Positions 17,192-26,750 of a stretch of DNA of 60,467 bases are shown piece by piece. Location: contig CAZVJA010000006.1 of assembly GCA_964626885.1 (NCBI GenBank), positions 1 to 60,467 on the forward strand, given 5' to 3'. The stretch is from CAZVJA01 sp964626885 (GTDB lineage Bacteria; Planctomycetota; Planctomycetia; Planctomycetales; Planctomycetaceae). Both the position numbers and the translations under genes were made by a program. The notes beneath the pieces are model-generated. The model did not search any database. It saw only the letters and a program-made list of their open reading frames with translations, and was not told the origin of the DNA. Each line of letters opens with the position of its first letter. The stretch's first letter is position 1.

Positions 17192-18460
17192 ATGTCTCTC
17201 TTGTACCGAAATGTTCCGATGACTCCCGTGCTCCTCGGGCTGGCGCTGGCGGCGATCTTTTATAGTCATGAGATCGCCGAACCGGGCGGTTCCCGGTGGC
17301 AGTCGATCCCCGTCATGCGCTATGCTCCCGACGGCAAAACGCTGGCGATCGGAATGTACAATGGCCGGTTCGTTTATACCAAGGGGACGTATTACGTCTC
17401 CGATCTGTGTGCGACTGCTGCGCTCGTCCATCCGGAATCCGACACGCCTCCCACCATCGTCGAGCAGCTGCAGTCAAAGGGAATTTGGAATGCTCTTCCT
17501 GAGGTGGCCATCGGACGTTTTCTCGATTGGTCACCTGATGGGCATCAACTTGCCGTCGGCGGATTCTCCCCCAAAGCGCCCGACGAGACTTTCCCGGGGG
17601 CGGTCCGCCAGTATTCGATCGATGATACCGGCACGGTTCCCAAAGCCGAGTTGCAGAACGAAACCCTTACGGGAACTCAGCATATACATTCCGTGAAGTT
17701 CTTTCCCGACGGTAAAACGCTGGCCACATCGTTTCGCTACTGGGTTGACCTCCGCGATCCGCGCGGAGAGCGGGATCCGCAAAAAATCGAAACCGGTGTC
17801 AACGTCGCGGGATTTGCGATCTCATCCGCTGGAACGTTGCTCGCGGCTATTGACCGAGGAACTTGCCGCGTCGAGTTCTGGAACCCGTCGCTCGATCCAC
17901 CGAAGCGAATCGCCGTCTATGAGGAAGTTGATCCCAAAGGACGCAAGGACACACTCAACGCAATCGCACTTTCGCCAGACGGGAAAACTGTTGCGATTGC
18001 GGGGGAACGAACCGTGCGGCTGGTAGATGTCGAGTCAAACAGCATAAAGCAGGTATTGAACGAACGGATGGTACTGGACCTCACTTACTCTCCGGACGGC
18101 AGATATCTCGCCACTGGACGCTACGACGGCTTGCAAATCTGGGGCGCGCGGACGGGGGATCGAATCGGCTCGCGAATCGAAATGCCTGCAATTGAGTCGG
18201 TGGAATTCTCACCAGATAGCCGCCATTTGGCCACCGGCGACGAAACCGGTCACGTCACGCTTTGGAACGTCGAGAGCGCTGCACCCGTCTGGAAGATTCG
18301 ACTGGAAGGCCGTTACCGCACGCTGATGCCGCCGCTGGTTCCTTGGCTGCTGTTTGCGGCCTGGCTCGCGATCTGCGCGTTTCTCGTTTGGCGAAAACTA
18401 CGCGCGGCGGGCATCGTCGGCAACCGCATCTCCACCGCCATTACACAAGAATCTCGGTGA
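17192..18460 (+). CDS. membrane-anchored WD40-repeat protein
   Basis: The 422-residue protein has an N-terminal membrane or signal segment (PVLLGLALAAIFYS) and a C-terminal helix at about 382-398 (VPWLLFAAWLAICAFLVWRK). Between them are WD40-type blades with the recurring phrase SPDGK.LA: YAPDGKTLAIG, SPDGHQLAVG, FPDGKTLATS, SPDGKTVAIA, SPDGRYLATG and SPDSRHLATG. At least six blades are visible, enough for a propeller, probably outside the cytoplasmic membrane. Its partner is unknown. The last 20 bases overlap the 3' end of the convergent DUF1501 gene. Confidence 0.75.
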   Translation: MSLLYRNVPMTPVLLGLALAAIFYSHEIAEPGGSRWQSIPVMRYAPDGKTLAIGMYNGRFVYTKGTYYVSDLCATAALVHPESDTPPTIVEQLQSKGIWNALPEVAIGRFLDWSPDGHQLAVGGFSPKAPDETFPGAVRQYSIDDTGTVPKAELQNETLTGTQHIHSVKFFPDGKTLATSFRYWVDLRDPRGERDPQKIETGVNVAGFAISSAGTLLAAIDRGTCRVEFWNPSLDPPKRIAVYEEVDPKGRKDTLNAIALSPDGKTVAIAGERTVRLVDVESNSIKQVLNERMVLDLTYSPDGRYLATGRYDGLQIWGARTGDRIGSRIEMPAIESVEFSPDSRHLATGDETGHVTLWNVESAAPVWKIRLEGRYRTLMPPLVPWLLFAAWLAICAFLVWRKLRAAGIVGNRISTAITQESR

Positions 18461-19949
18461 TTGGCTTACCAAAGTCGATGTCGAGCCGCTTACGGCCGGG
18501 TACCTCCAAACGCCGGGGATCAAGGCCGAGTTGATGCAACACGGTGGCATGCACGTCGGTCACATAATGCCGGTTTTCGACGGCATGGAAGCCCAGTTCA
18601 TCCGTCGCGCCATGCACCATGCCCCCCTTGACCCCACCCCCGGCCATCCAGATGGAGAATCCGTATGGATGGTGGTCGCGGCCATCTGCCCCTTGTGCGC
18701 CTGGCGTACGGCCGAACTCCGTCCCCCACACGACGAGGGTTTCATCAAACAAACCTCTCTGCTTCAGATCTTTGATAAGCGCGGCGATCGGCTGATCGAC
18801 CTGCCCGCACAACCTGCCGTGCCCCACCTTCAGACCACTGTGAGCATCCCAGGCGCCGGCGCCGCCATTGCTGCCGTGGAAGATCTGCACGAAGCGGACC
18901 CCCTGTTCAACCATTCGTCTTGCCGCAAGGCATTGCCGGCCGAACTCGCGCGTTTCGTCCTGGTCAAGACCATACATCGCCAGAGTCGCCGCGGTCTCGC
19001 CATGCTCAAAGTCCATTACACCCGGTACGGCGGTTTGCATGCGGTAGGCGAGTTCATACGATTTGATACGGGCTCGGGCCGCCGAATCATCGGGATACTC
19101 TACCGACGCCAGCCGGTTCAGGCGGTTGAGCAGTGCGAATTCCGCACGTTGTTCCTCGCGAAACACATCCGATCCCGGACCGGCGAACGGGAGCGGTTCA
19201 CGCGGATCGACCGACAACCGCACTCCGCTATGTTCCGGGCCGAGGTAATTTGCCCCGTGGCCGAACGCGCCGCCGCAACAGTCGGCTAGAGGCGTTCCCA
19301 TGACCACAAACTGCGGGAGGTTATCGTTGAGTGAGCCGAGCCCATAATGTGTCCAGGCGCCAATCGTCGGAAAATCTCCTTCGAGCGCATGCCGTCCGGT
19401 GTGAAACTGCAATTGTGCGCCATGATCGTTGTCGGTGGTCCACATGGAACGGACGACCGCAATATCATCGATGCACTTCCCAAGATGCGGCCACCAGTCG
19501 CTGAGTTCGATTCCGCTCTCGCCATGCTTCCGAAATCCGACTTGCATGGGATAAATCTTCGGATGCACCGTATGGTTGCCGGCCACGAACTCGCGAAGAT
19601 TCTTTTTGAGGAACGGTGAGTTCAGCGTTGAAGCAAACGGACTTTCGGCAATCGTCTTACCCGCGTACTCGTTGAGTGCCGGCTTGGGGTCGAAGCTTTC
19701 CATCTGGCTGGTTCCGCCCACCATGAAAAACCAGATCACGCTTTTCACACGGGGGGTGAAATGCGGGCGTCCGTCCGGCGGTTGCCAGTTCCCAGAGTGT
19801 GCAGTCGCGGTGTCCGCACGCACAACACCATCGCGGTGAAACATTGCCCCGAGCGCCAGCCCTGCAAAACCCATCCCCACATCCGCCAAAAATGTGCGGC
19901 GCGGCGTGCCTCGGATGATCTCATGCTCGAAAGAGGGGCCGCATTGCAT
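18441..19949 (-). CDS. DUF1501 protein, second tandem copy
   Basis: The 502-residue protein has a Tat-type leader (RRTFLADVGMGFAGLALGA) and DUF1501 signatures: VKSVIWFFMVGGTSQMESFD near the start, VVWGTEFGRTPGAQ late, and HPYGFSIWMAGGGVKGG. The domain belongs to the alkaline phosphatase/sulfatase superfamily but its reaction is not established. GGAG ten bases upstream supports the ATG at 19949. It is very similar over its whole length to the upstream gene at 20003-21511, so the pair is a recent duplication. It follows the PSCyt gene in one operon. Confidence 0.88.
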   Translation of the reverse strand: MQCGPSFEHEIIRGTPRRTFLADVGMGFAGLALGAMFHRDGVVRADTATAHSGNWQPPDGRPHFTPRVKSVIWFFMVGGTSQMESFDPKPALNEYAGKTIAESPFASTLNSPFLKKNLREFVAGNHTVHPKIYPMQVGFRKHGESGIELSDWWPHLGKCIDDIAVVRSMWTTDNDHGAQLQFHTGRHALEGDFPTIGAWTHYGLGSLNDNLPQFVVMGTPLADCCGGAFGHGANYLGPEHSGVRLSVDPREPLPFAGPGSDVFREEQRAEFALLNRLNRLASVEYPDDSAARARIKSYELAYRMQTAVPGVMDFEHGETAATLAMYGLDQDETREFGRQCLAARRMVEQGVRFVQIFHGSNGGAGAWDAHSGLKVGHGRLCGQVDQPIAALIKDLKQRGLFDETLVVWGTEFGRTPGAQGADGRDHHPYGFSIWMAGGGVKGGMVHGATDELGFHAVENRHYVTDVHATVLHQLGLDPRRLEVPGRKRLDIDFGKPITEILV

Positions 19950-20002
19950 TGGGAACGCTCTCCAGTCGGGTTACCGTCTGCTGCTTGTTTTCAACACAAA
20001 AA

Positions 20003-21511
20003 TCAAGCAATGATTTCCGCGATTGGCTTGCCAAAGTCGATGTCGAGCCGTTTGCGGCCGGGAACCTCTAAACGTCGGGGATCAAGACCGAGTTGATGCA
20101 ACACGGTGGCGTGCACGTCGGTCACATAATGTCGGTTTTCGATGGCATGGAAGCCCAGTTCATCCGTCGCTCCATGCACAATGCCTCCCTTGATTCCCCC
20201 ACCGGCCATCCAGATCGAAAAACCGAAGGGATGATGATCTCGGCCATCGGAATTTTGCGCGCCGGGGGTCCGGCCGAATTCAGTTCCCCAAACCACCAGG
20301 GTTTCGTCCAGCAGCCCGCGCTGCTTGAGATCCTTGATGAGCGCCGCGATCGGCTGATCGACCTGACCGCATAGTTTGCTATGCCCTGCCTTCAGACTGC
20401 TATGAGCATCCCAGGCACCGGCCCCGCCGTTGCTGCCGTGGAAGATCTGCACGAAGCGGACTCCCTGCTCAACCAGCCGCCTTGCCGCAAGGCATTGCCG
20501 GCCGAACTCGCGCGTTTCGTCCCGGTCGAGTCCGTAGAGCTTCTGAGTCGTTGCAGTCTCACCATGCTCAAAATCCATGATTCCCGGCACCGCGGTCTGC
20601 ATGCGGTACGCCAGTTCATACGACTTGATGCGAGCCCGTGCGACGGGGTCGTCCGGATACTCCGCCGCCGCCAGACGGTTCAAGCGGTTCAGCAGCGTGA
20701 ACTCCGCCCGTTGTTCCTCGCGAAACACACCCGATCCCGGTCCGGCGAACGGCAGCGGTTCGCGCGGATCAACCGATAACTGCACGCCGCTATGCTCCGG
20801 TCCCAGATAATTCGCACCGTGGGCATTTCCGCCGCCGCAACAATCGGCGATGGGGGTTCCCATCACCACGAACTGCGGGAGGTTATCGTTGAGTGAGCCG
20901 AGTCCGTAATGCGCCCAGGCCCCGATCGTGGGGAAATCCCCTTCGAGCGAGTGCCGCCCGGTATGATACTGTAACTGCGCGCCATGATTGTTGTCGGTGG
21001 TCCACATCGAACGGACAATCGCGACGTCGTCGATGCACTCTCCCAGATGCGGCCACCAGTCGCTGATCTCGATGCCGCTTTCGCCCCGTTTGCGATAGCC
21101 AATCTGCATCGGAAAGATCTTGGGATGCACTTTGTGCAATCCTTCGATTACCTCGCGCAGGTTTTTCTTGATATACGGGGAATTGAGTGTAGCGGCATAG
21201 GGAGTTTCCGCGATTGTCTTGCCGGCATATTCGTTGAGCGCCGGCTTGGGATCGAAACTTTCCATCTGGCTGGTCCCGCCGACCATGAATAACCAGATCA
21301 CGCTTTTCGCGCGCGGCGCGAAGTGAGCGACGCCGTTCGGCGGCTGCCAGCCGCCAATTCCGGAGGAGCCCGATTCTCCCCGCGCAATTCCGTCGCGCTG
21401 GAACATCGCACCGAGCACCAATCCGGTGAAGCCCATTCCCACATCCGCCAGAAATGCCCGGCGCGATTCACCGAATCCGCAAGACTGAGGGTGAGGTTGA
21501 TGAAGCGTCAT
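20003..21511 (-). CDS. DUF1501 protein, first tandem copy
   Basis: The start is set at the ATG at 21511, with GAAGG seven bases upstream; a longer frame would overlap the PSCyt gene. The 502-residue product has a Tat-like leader (RRAFLADVGMGFTGLVLGA) and the same DUF1501 segments as its neighbour, including VIWLFMVGGTSQMESFDPKP and VVWGTEFGRTPGAQ. DUF1501 genes typically follow DUF1549/DUF1553 genes in planctomycetes, and the two products are thought to act together in the periplasm, perhaps on sulfated or complex polymers. The gap to the PSCyt gene is 10 bases. Confidence 0.88.
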   Translation of the reverse strand: MTLHQPHPQSCGFGESRRAFLADVGMGFTGLVLGAMFQRDGIARGESGSSGIGGWQPPNGVAHFAPRAKSVIWLFMVGGTSQMESFDPKPALNEYAGKTIAETPYAATLNSPYIKKNLREVIEGLHKVHPKIFPMQIGYRKRGESGIEISDWWPHLGECIDDVAIVRSMWTTDNNHGAQLQYHTGRHSLEGDFPTIGAWAHYGLGSLNDNLPQFVVMGTPIADCCGGGNAHGANYLGPEHSGVQLSVDPREPLPFAGPGSGVFREEQRAEFTLLNRLNRLAAAEYPDDPVARARIKSYELAYRMQTAVPGIMDFEHGETATTQKLYGLDRDETREFGRQCLAARRLVEQGVRFVQIFHGSNGGAGAWDAHSSLKAGHSKLCGQVDQPIAALIKDLKQRGLLDETLVVWGTEFGRTPGAQNSDGRDHHPFGFSIWMAGGGIKGGIVHGATDELGFHAIENRHYVTDVHATVLHQLGLDPRRLEVPGRKRLDIDFGKPIAEIIA

Positions 21512-21521
21512 GTCCGTGCCT

Positions 21522-24329
21522 TCACCGAATCGTGACAAACTCGTGATGATTCAACAGGACGTGCGCCAGATTCTCTCGCGCGCGTTGCCGGGGATCGCCC
21601 GATCCATGCAGCGTCGGTTCGTTGCCGGTCGTGAACTTCGTCAGGTCTCCTGACTTCGAGAGCAGCGCCGTTTGGTCGTGCAAAAACTGTCGGCAGGTTT
21701 GCAGTTCTTCATCGTTTGGCGCTCGGCAGAGGACACGTTCGAACAAATCGTTGATATAGCGGCTGTTGATTTGTTCCTGTTGCGGATCGGTGCCGTCCCC
21801 GCTTCGGGGCGATTCCGACATGAGCCGGGTCGCCAGCTGTCGCGACTGCTCCAGCGCCAGCGGACTGTTGACCAGCGCCAGCGCTTGTTGCGGCACAACG
21901 GTCGGCCGGCGTTGGTAACATTCTGTCGTGCTGGCCGAATCGAACAGTTCCAGAAATGTCATGAATTTCTCCGGCGCGTGCCGGTAGTAGATGCTGCGGC
22001 GGAACGTCGAGAGTCCTTTCTCGGAATCGAGTTCCGGTCCCCCTTGCGTCAAGTCGAGCTTGCCGGCGACGAACAGGACGCTGTCGCGGACCGCTTCCGA
22101 TTCCATTCGCCGCGCGTTCATTCGCCACAGATAAATGTTGTCGGCATCGATCGTCACATTGGGAGAGCCTACCGGCGCGGCCGAATCCCGCTGGTACGCC
22201 TCCGAAAGGACGATCAGCCGATGCAGGGACTTCATTCGCCAGCCGTTCTCCATCAGTTCGACCGCGAGCCAGTCGAGCAGTTCGGGATCACTGGGAGCAC
22301 GGCCGTTCAGACCGAAATCGAACACCGAGGGGACAATCGCCTGCCCAAAATGCCGCAGCCAGATGTGGTTGACCGCGACCCGCGCCGCCAGCGGATTTTT
22401 TCGATCGACAATGAACCGGGCCAGCGCCAGCCGACGACCGGTGCTTTTCTCGGGGTAGGTTTCCGACAGCGCCGCGTATTCTTCTCCGGGTTCTTTCAGC
22501 GCGGCGATAGCCTTCTCTACCTTTTCCCGGGCCGGCTTCAGTTTCGCTTCCGCATCCGCCAGCTCTTTCTTCGTTTTCGCATCCTGGTTGCCGGTAGCGG
22601 CTTTTTTGTGCGCGATGTCCAATTCAAGTGTTGCGAGTTCCGCCTCGCCGCGGCGTAGCTCCGCTTCTCGTTGCAGCCGGGCGGCCGTTTTCGATAGCTC
22701 CTTCACATTCGCCGCAGGGGGAGAAGTATACTTCGCATCATCCGCCGCAATCCGCGCCTGCAACGACGCCAGTGCCGATTCCGCGGCTGCCAGTCGTTTC
22801 TCTGCGACGCTCAATTCCACGGCCGCTGGGCTGGTTGCGGTCTCGGCGCCGCCGGTCGGCAATACTTGCCGCGCTTTCTCAACGGCAGTCCGTTCCTTGG
22901 TGACCTCGGCATTGGCCGAGGCGAGCGCCTCGTCCCGCACGAACGGCCGCAAGCCGGGATACCGCGCCGTCGCCGGTAGCGAGACCGGCTCGACTTGAAA
23001 CGGAATCTTGGAAAACAGTTCGGGAACGGAGGGATCGAGCGCATGATCCTTGACCGGCAACTTTTCATCACCCCGCTGGAACAGGAACGTCTTTTCGTCG
23101 AGCTTGGCGTCGAACACGCGCGAGAGACCATCAAGTTCCGTGCTCAGCTGGCCGGGCACGGAGTCGGTGCGGACCTCATACGGCTCGAAGATCGCCCGTA
23201 GGTGGTAGTACTCTTCCTGCGAAATGGGATCGTACTTGTGCTCGTGGCAGCGGGCACAATTGAGAGTCATTCCAAGAAACGCTTTCGAAGTGTGCTCGAT
23301 GGCGGTGTCGAGCCAAACGTTGCGGTTGAACTTGTAGTAACTACGGGCGAGGTAGCCGGTGGCGCGGAGCGTTTGCGGATCGTTCGGAGCGAGTTCATCC
23401 CCCGCGATCATTTCGACAACCATCTGGTCGTAAGGCTTGTCGGCATTGAGCGAATCGACGATCCAGTCGCGCCACCGCCAGATATGCCGCGCGCTGTTTC
23501 GCAACTCCTTCTGGTATCCATACCAGTCGGAATAACGCCAGACATCCATCCAGTGCCGTCCCCAGCGTTCCCCGTATTGCGGACTGTCGAGCAGACGGTC
23601 GACCGCCTTCGCGTAGGCATCCGGGGAATCATCCGCGAGAAACGCTCGAAGTTCCTCGGGCGTGGGAGGCAACCCGGTCAGGTCCAATGTCACTCGCCGC
23701 AACAGCAGATTTCGCGGCGCGCGCGGCAGAGGAGTCAATCCTCGGGCTTCCAGTCCCGCCATGACAAACGCATCGATCGGATTTCGGGCAGACGATGCTT
23801 CCTTGACGGTCGGCAGCGCCGGGCGAACCGGCGGCTGGAACGACCAGTGCTTGCGCGGATCTTCAATGACTTTCTCGTCCGACGGACCAGCGGCTCCCTG
23901 CTCGACCCATGTTCGGATCAGCTTAACCTCCTCGGCGGTGAGCGGTTCCCCCTCGGGGGGCATTTTGAGATCTCCTTGACCGGAGAGCGCGTCGATCAGA
24001 ACGCTCTGCTCGATATCCCCCGCCACGACCGCCGGGCCGCGATCGCCCCCTTTGAGCAGGAACCGCGCCGCATCGACCCGCAAACCCGATTCCTGCCGCA
24101 GATGGCCGTGGCAGGCGACGCAACGGCGCGACAAGACCGGCTTGATTTGCGTGAGGTAATCGACCCGGGCCGCCGCCGGCTTTTCAGCCGGGCTGCTCTT
24201 CGCTGAGCCGTTCGCCGCCGCCGGCTCGGCCTTGCCGGGCTTCGACCCCGGTTCGTCCGCCGGCACCCACGATCCGGTGAGGATCGTTAGGGCAAGCATT
24301 GCTCCGACGAAGAGTTTTCGGCCCATCAT
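21522..24329 (-). CDS. planctomycete cytochrome: PSCyt1, DUF1549 (PSCyt2), DUF1553 (PSD1)
   Basis: The 935-residue protein starts with a signal peptide (LFVGAMLALTILTGSWVPA). A c-type heme motif CVACH lies at 70-74 inside the PSCyt1 domain. DUF1549 covers about 180-390 and carries a second CxxCH, CARCH at 358-362, followed by the conserved HKYDPISQEEYY. A coiled coil rich in Ala, Lys and Glu spans about 480-640 (EKRLAAAESALASLQARIAA and similar). DUF1553 fills the last 300 residues (AARVAVNHIWLRHFGQAIV). GGAG eight bases upstream supports the start. It is probably a periplasmic heme protein acting with the two DUF1501 proteins downstream. Confidence 0.9.
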   Translation of the reverse strand: MMGRKLFVGAMLALTILTGSWVPADEPGSKPGKAEPAAANGSAKSSPAEKPAAARVDYLTQIKPVLSRRCVACHGHLRQESGLRVDAARFLLKGGDRGPAVVAGDIEQSVLIDALSGQGDLKMPPEGEPLTAEEVKLIRTWVEQGAAGPSDEKVIEDPRKHWSFQPPVRPALPTVKEASSARNPIDAFVMAGLEARGLTPLPRAPRNLLLRRVTLDLTGLPPTPEELRAFLADDSPDAYAKAVDRLLDSPQYGERWGRHWMDVWRYSDWYGYQKELRNSARHIWRWRDWIVDSLNADKPYDQMVVEMIAGDELAPNDPQTLRATGYLARSYYKFNRNVWLDTAIEHTSKAFLGMTLNCARCHEHKYDPISQEEYYHLRAIFEPYEVRTDSVPGQLSTELDGLSRVFDAKLDEKTFLFQRGDEKLPVKDHALDPSVPELFSKIPFQVEPVSLPATARYPGLRPFVRDEALASANAEVTKERTAVEKARQVLPTGGAETATSPAAVELSVAEKRLAAAESALASLQARIAADDAKYTSPPAANVKELSKTAARLQREAELRRGEAELATLELDIAHKKAATGNQDAKTKKELADAEAKLKPAREKVEKAIAALKEPGEEYAALSETYPEKSTGRRLALARFIVDRKNPLAARVAVNHIWLRHFGQAIVPSVFDFGLNGRAPSDPELLDWLAVELMENGWRMKSLHRLIVLSEAYQRDSAAPVGSPNVTIDADNIYLWRMNARRMESEAVRDSVLFVAGKLDLTQGGPELDSEKGLSTFRRSIYYRHAPEKFMTFLELFDSASTTECYQRRPTVVPQQALALVNSPLALEQSRQLATRLMSESPRSGDGTDPQQEQINSRYINDLFERVLCRAPNDEELQTCRQFLHDQTALLSKSGDLTKFTTGNEPTLHGSGDPRQRARENLAHVLLNHHEFVTIR

Positions 24330-24539
24330 TCGGTCGTCTCCGCGCGGAAAGTTGATCCCTGAACGCTCATTGGGTGATGATCGTCAGCCGGAGGGCGGAC
24401 ACATCGGAATTCCTTTATTTTCCCGAATCACCGGGCCGGGTCAAGGAATGTTGCCGAATGAGCAGCGAATCGACGCACAATCCACGCTGCCCGCCGCCAG
24501 TCGTGAGTTTCGGCTACGTCATTTTATCCGTACAACGGA

Positions 24540-25517
24540 TCATTCCTTCGGATTCCGGAAGATCGTCAGGTCGACCTTCTCCCCAGAGTCCAGGAAGACT
24601 TTCCCCGCCATCTTGCTCAACACTTCGGTCAGCGTGTCAACATATTGCCTTCGCAATGCCATTCGCCGCGCTTGGGCATAAGGCTGAACTCCCTCCGTTT
24701 CCTGGCGACGAAACTCAGCCACCACCCGAGTAAAGCTTTCGGCCTGTCCTTGGGCGTTCTCGAACAAGTCCCGGCTGTAAATCTCCGCCTCGTCGAGGAC
24801 TTGCCGATTCTCTGCCTGCGCTGCTGACTGACGTTGCTCGGCATACGTCCGCGCCGCGTGGATGTAGTTTTCCTTGTCGGCCCGGGCATTGGCGACATCC
24901 AGAAAATACGACTTCACGCGCGCCGGCGGATAGACAGCATTAATCGCCACTTCGTCGACTTCAATCCCCAATTGGTGTTCGGACACGAGCGTCCTCACCC
25001 GCGCGGTAAGCATTTCGCGCAGTTCGCCCAGCCCCAGCGGATGCACGAAATCGACGCCGCTCGAAGCGATCATATCGGCGGCGGTCGCCTCCACCAGGCG
25101 CTCAAGTTGCTTCGCCGGAGATTCCGACGCGTACAGGTACCGCACCGCTCCGGTCTCGGAGACTCGGTACTGCACGCCGATCTGCACGTTGAGGATGTTC
25201 TTGTCCCCGGTCAAAAACTGCGACTGGTTGAGCGAATTGAGCGTGCGCAGAAAGCCCCCTTCTTCGGCGGTGTCGAGCTCCACCGAGCCGATGGTGAGGG
25301 TGTGGACTTCGTTCAATTTCACCCGATCGACGCGCGAAAAAGGATACGGAAGATCGAAGTGCAGCCCGCTCCCGACAAGCTGCGGACGCCCTTCAGCCGT
25401 GGCAAGCACGCGGCCGAATCGCCGAACGACCCCTTTCTCGTTCCCCTGCACGACGTACCAGCCTGTCATCAGGTACGCCGCCACGAGAACACAAACCGCA
25501 ATGATCCAACGTTTCAT
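24540..25517 (-). CDS. hflK: HflK-type SPFH protein, FtsH protease modulator
   Basis: The 325-residue protein has one N-terminal membrane helix (RWIIAVCVLVAAYLMTGWYV) followed by an SPFH domain. HflK traits are FLTGDKNILNVQIGVQYRV, then EVAINAVYPPARVKSYFLDV and the ADKENYIHAARTYAEQ helix. The Gly/Pro-rich N-terminal extension of E. coli HflK is absent. HflK and HflC form a membrane complex that controls FtsH. The first four bases of the gene overlap the stop of hflC, which indicates coupled translation. The order hflC-hflK is the reverse of the common hflKC order. Confidence 0.8.
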   Translation of the reverse strand: MKRWIIAVCVLVAAYLMTGWYVVQGNEKGVVRRFGRVLATAEGRPQLVGSGLHFDLPYPFSRVDRVKLNEVHTLTIGSVELDTAEEGGFLRTLNSLNQSQFLTGDKNILNVQIGVQYRVSETGAVRYLYASESPAKQLERLVEATAADMIASSGVDFVHPLGLGELREMLTARVRTLVSEHQLGIEVDEVAINAVYPPARVKSYFLDVANARADKENYIHAARTYAEQRQSAAQAENRQVLDEAEIYSRDLFENAQGQAESFTRVVAEFRRQETEGVQPYAQARRMALRRQYVDTLTEVLSKMAGKVFLDSGEKVDLTIFRNPKE

Positions 25518-26644
25518 GGTTTGGCTCCCGGATTTCCCGAGACCTTCTCGCCGGCGGGAGCTGCCGGAGGAGAGGGAGATTTTTCCGGGGGGGACGGCAC
25601 TGGCTTCTCGATCTCCGGCACTCCTTCCGACAGCAGCTTCAACAGGCTGCTCGAAGCAGAGAGAACCAGCGTCGTCTTTTCATTCAGGAACTGCTTATAC
25701 GCGTCGAGCGTCCGCTGCACGCGATAAAACTCCGGATCTTGTGCGTGGGCCTGATTGAGAATGGCGATCGAATCGGCTTCCGCCTTGCCGCGGATGCGCT
25801 CCGCTTCCGCGCGGGCCCGTGCCAGGATCTCGCTATATTGTCGATCCGCCTGGCTGCGGATGATGCGGTTCTCGGCCATGCCAGCGCTTCGGTAACGATC
25901 GGCGATTTTCTTCCGCTCGCTCTTCATCCGCTCGAACACCGCCGGCTGATTTCCGGCAGGGAGATTGAGCCGCCGAATGCGGACGTCGACAATTTCGATC
26001 CCCCAGCTGTCGCGCAGGCTCTCTGCTTCCCGTTCGCGTTGACTAAGTTGCTCCCGAAGAGTACCTGAGAGACGATCGATCGGTCCGGGCTGCGCAGCAT
26101 CCGGCCCATGCTCGGAATCGACGGCGTTCAACAGACCGCTCAGTTCGACTTTGCCAATTTCCGTCCCCAGAATCGACCGCACGCGCCGTTCGAGGTTCTC
26201 TTCCGCGACGCCGGTCGAGCCGAGACTCTGAAAGAACCGTACGACCGGACGTTTCAGCAATTCGGCGCCGTCCGCACCGGGTTCGGCGATCTTCCAGCAG
26301 ATGTACGTATCGACCGTGATGTTCTTCTTGTCGCGGGTGAACATCTCCCGGCCGGGCGGATCGAACAACTGCATGCGGCGGTCGAATCGCAGCACGGTAT
26401 CGATGGGCCAAGGCAACTTAAACTGCAGGCCGCGCGATTCCGGCAGGTCATAAACGGCGACGATGCGTCCTAATCGCTGCACGACGACATATTCCGTCTC
26501 GTCGACGAACACCACCGACGTGACGAGCGCGGCCGCGGCAAGGATCAGCGACACGCCCACGATCCAATGTCGCGATTGAGGACGCCCGAAGGCGTTGAGA
26601 TCATTCTCATCCCCGGACCCGAAGTTCTTTTTGAATGCGTTCAT
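25514..26644 (-). CDS. hflC: HflC-type SPFH protein, FtsH protease modulator
   Basis: The 376-residue protein has an N-terminal membrane helix (IVGVSLILAAAALVTSVVFV), then YVVVQRLGRIVAVYDLPESR, the start of the SPFH domain. HflC traits are WGIEIVDVRIRRLNLPAGNQ, then AVFERMKSERKKIADRYRS and the long charged helix with ADRQYSEILARARAEAERIR. QDPEFYRVQRTLDAYKQFL near the end is typical of HflC. The last 50 residues are Pro-rich. It lies 106 bases downstream of the ATPase-HflK fusion gene and overlaps hflK by four bases. Confidence 0.82.
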   Translation of the reverse strand: MNAFKKNFGSGDENDLNAFGRPQSRHWIVGVSLILAAAALVTSVVFVDETEYVVVQRLGRIVAVYDLPESRGLQFKLPWPIDTVLRFDRRMQLFDPPGREMFTRDKKNITVDTYICWKIAEPGADGAELLKRPVVRFFQSLGSTGVAEENLERRVRSILGTEIGKVELSGLLNAVDSEHGPDAAQPGPIDRLSGTLREQLSQREREAESLRDSWGIEIVDVRIRRLNLPAGNQPAVFERMKSERKKIADRYRSAGMAENRIIRSQADRQYSEILARARAEAERIRGKAEADSIAILNQAHAQDPEFYRVQRTLDAYKQFLNEKTTLVLSASSSLLKLLSEGVPEIEKPVPSPPEKSPSPPAAPAGEKVSGNPGAKP

Positions 26645-26750
26645 GATTGATTAGCTTTGATCAAAATGTTCGTCATCATTCGCTTGATCAATTGAGGCAG
26701 TCGTCCGATCATGGGGAAGATTCGAGACTACATTCCCCGATGACGGCTCG

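Noticed and set aside
21672..24206. Two long plus-strand open frames (about 330 codons each) opposite the PSCyt gene
   Set aside because: They mirror the codons of the strongly supported PSCyt/DUF1549/DUF1553 gene and show no family features.
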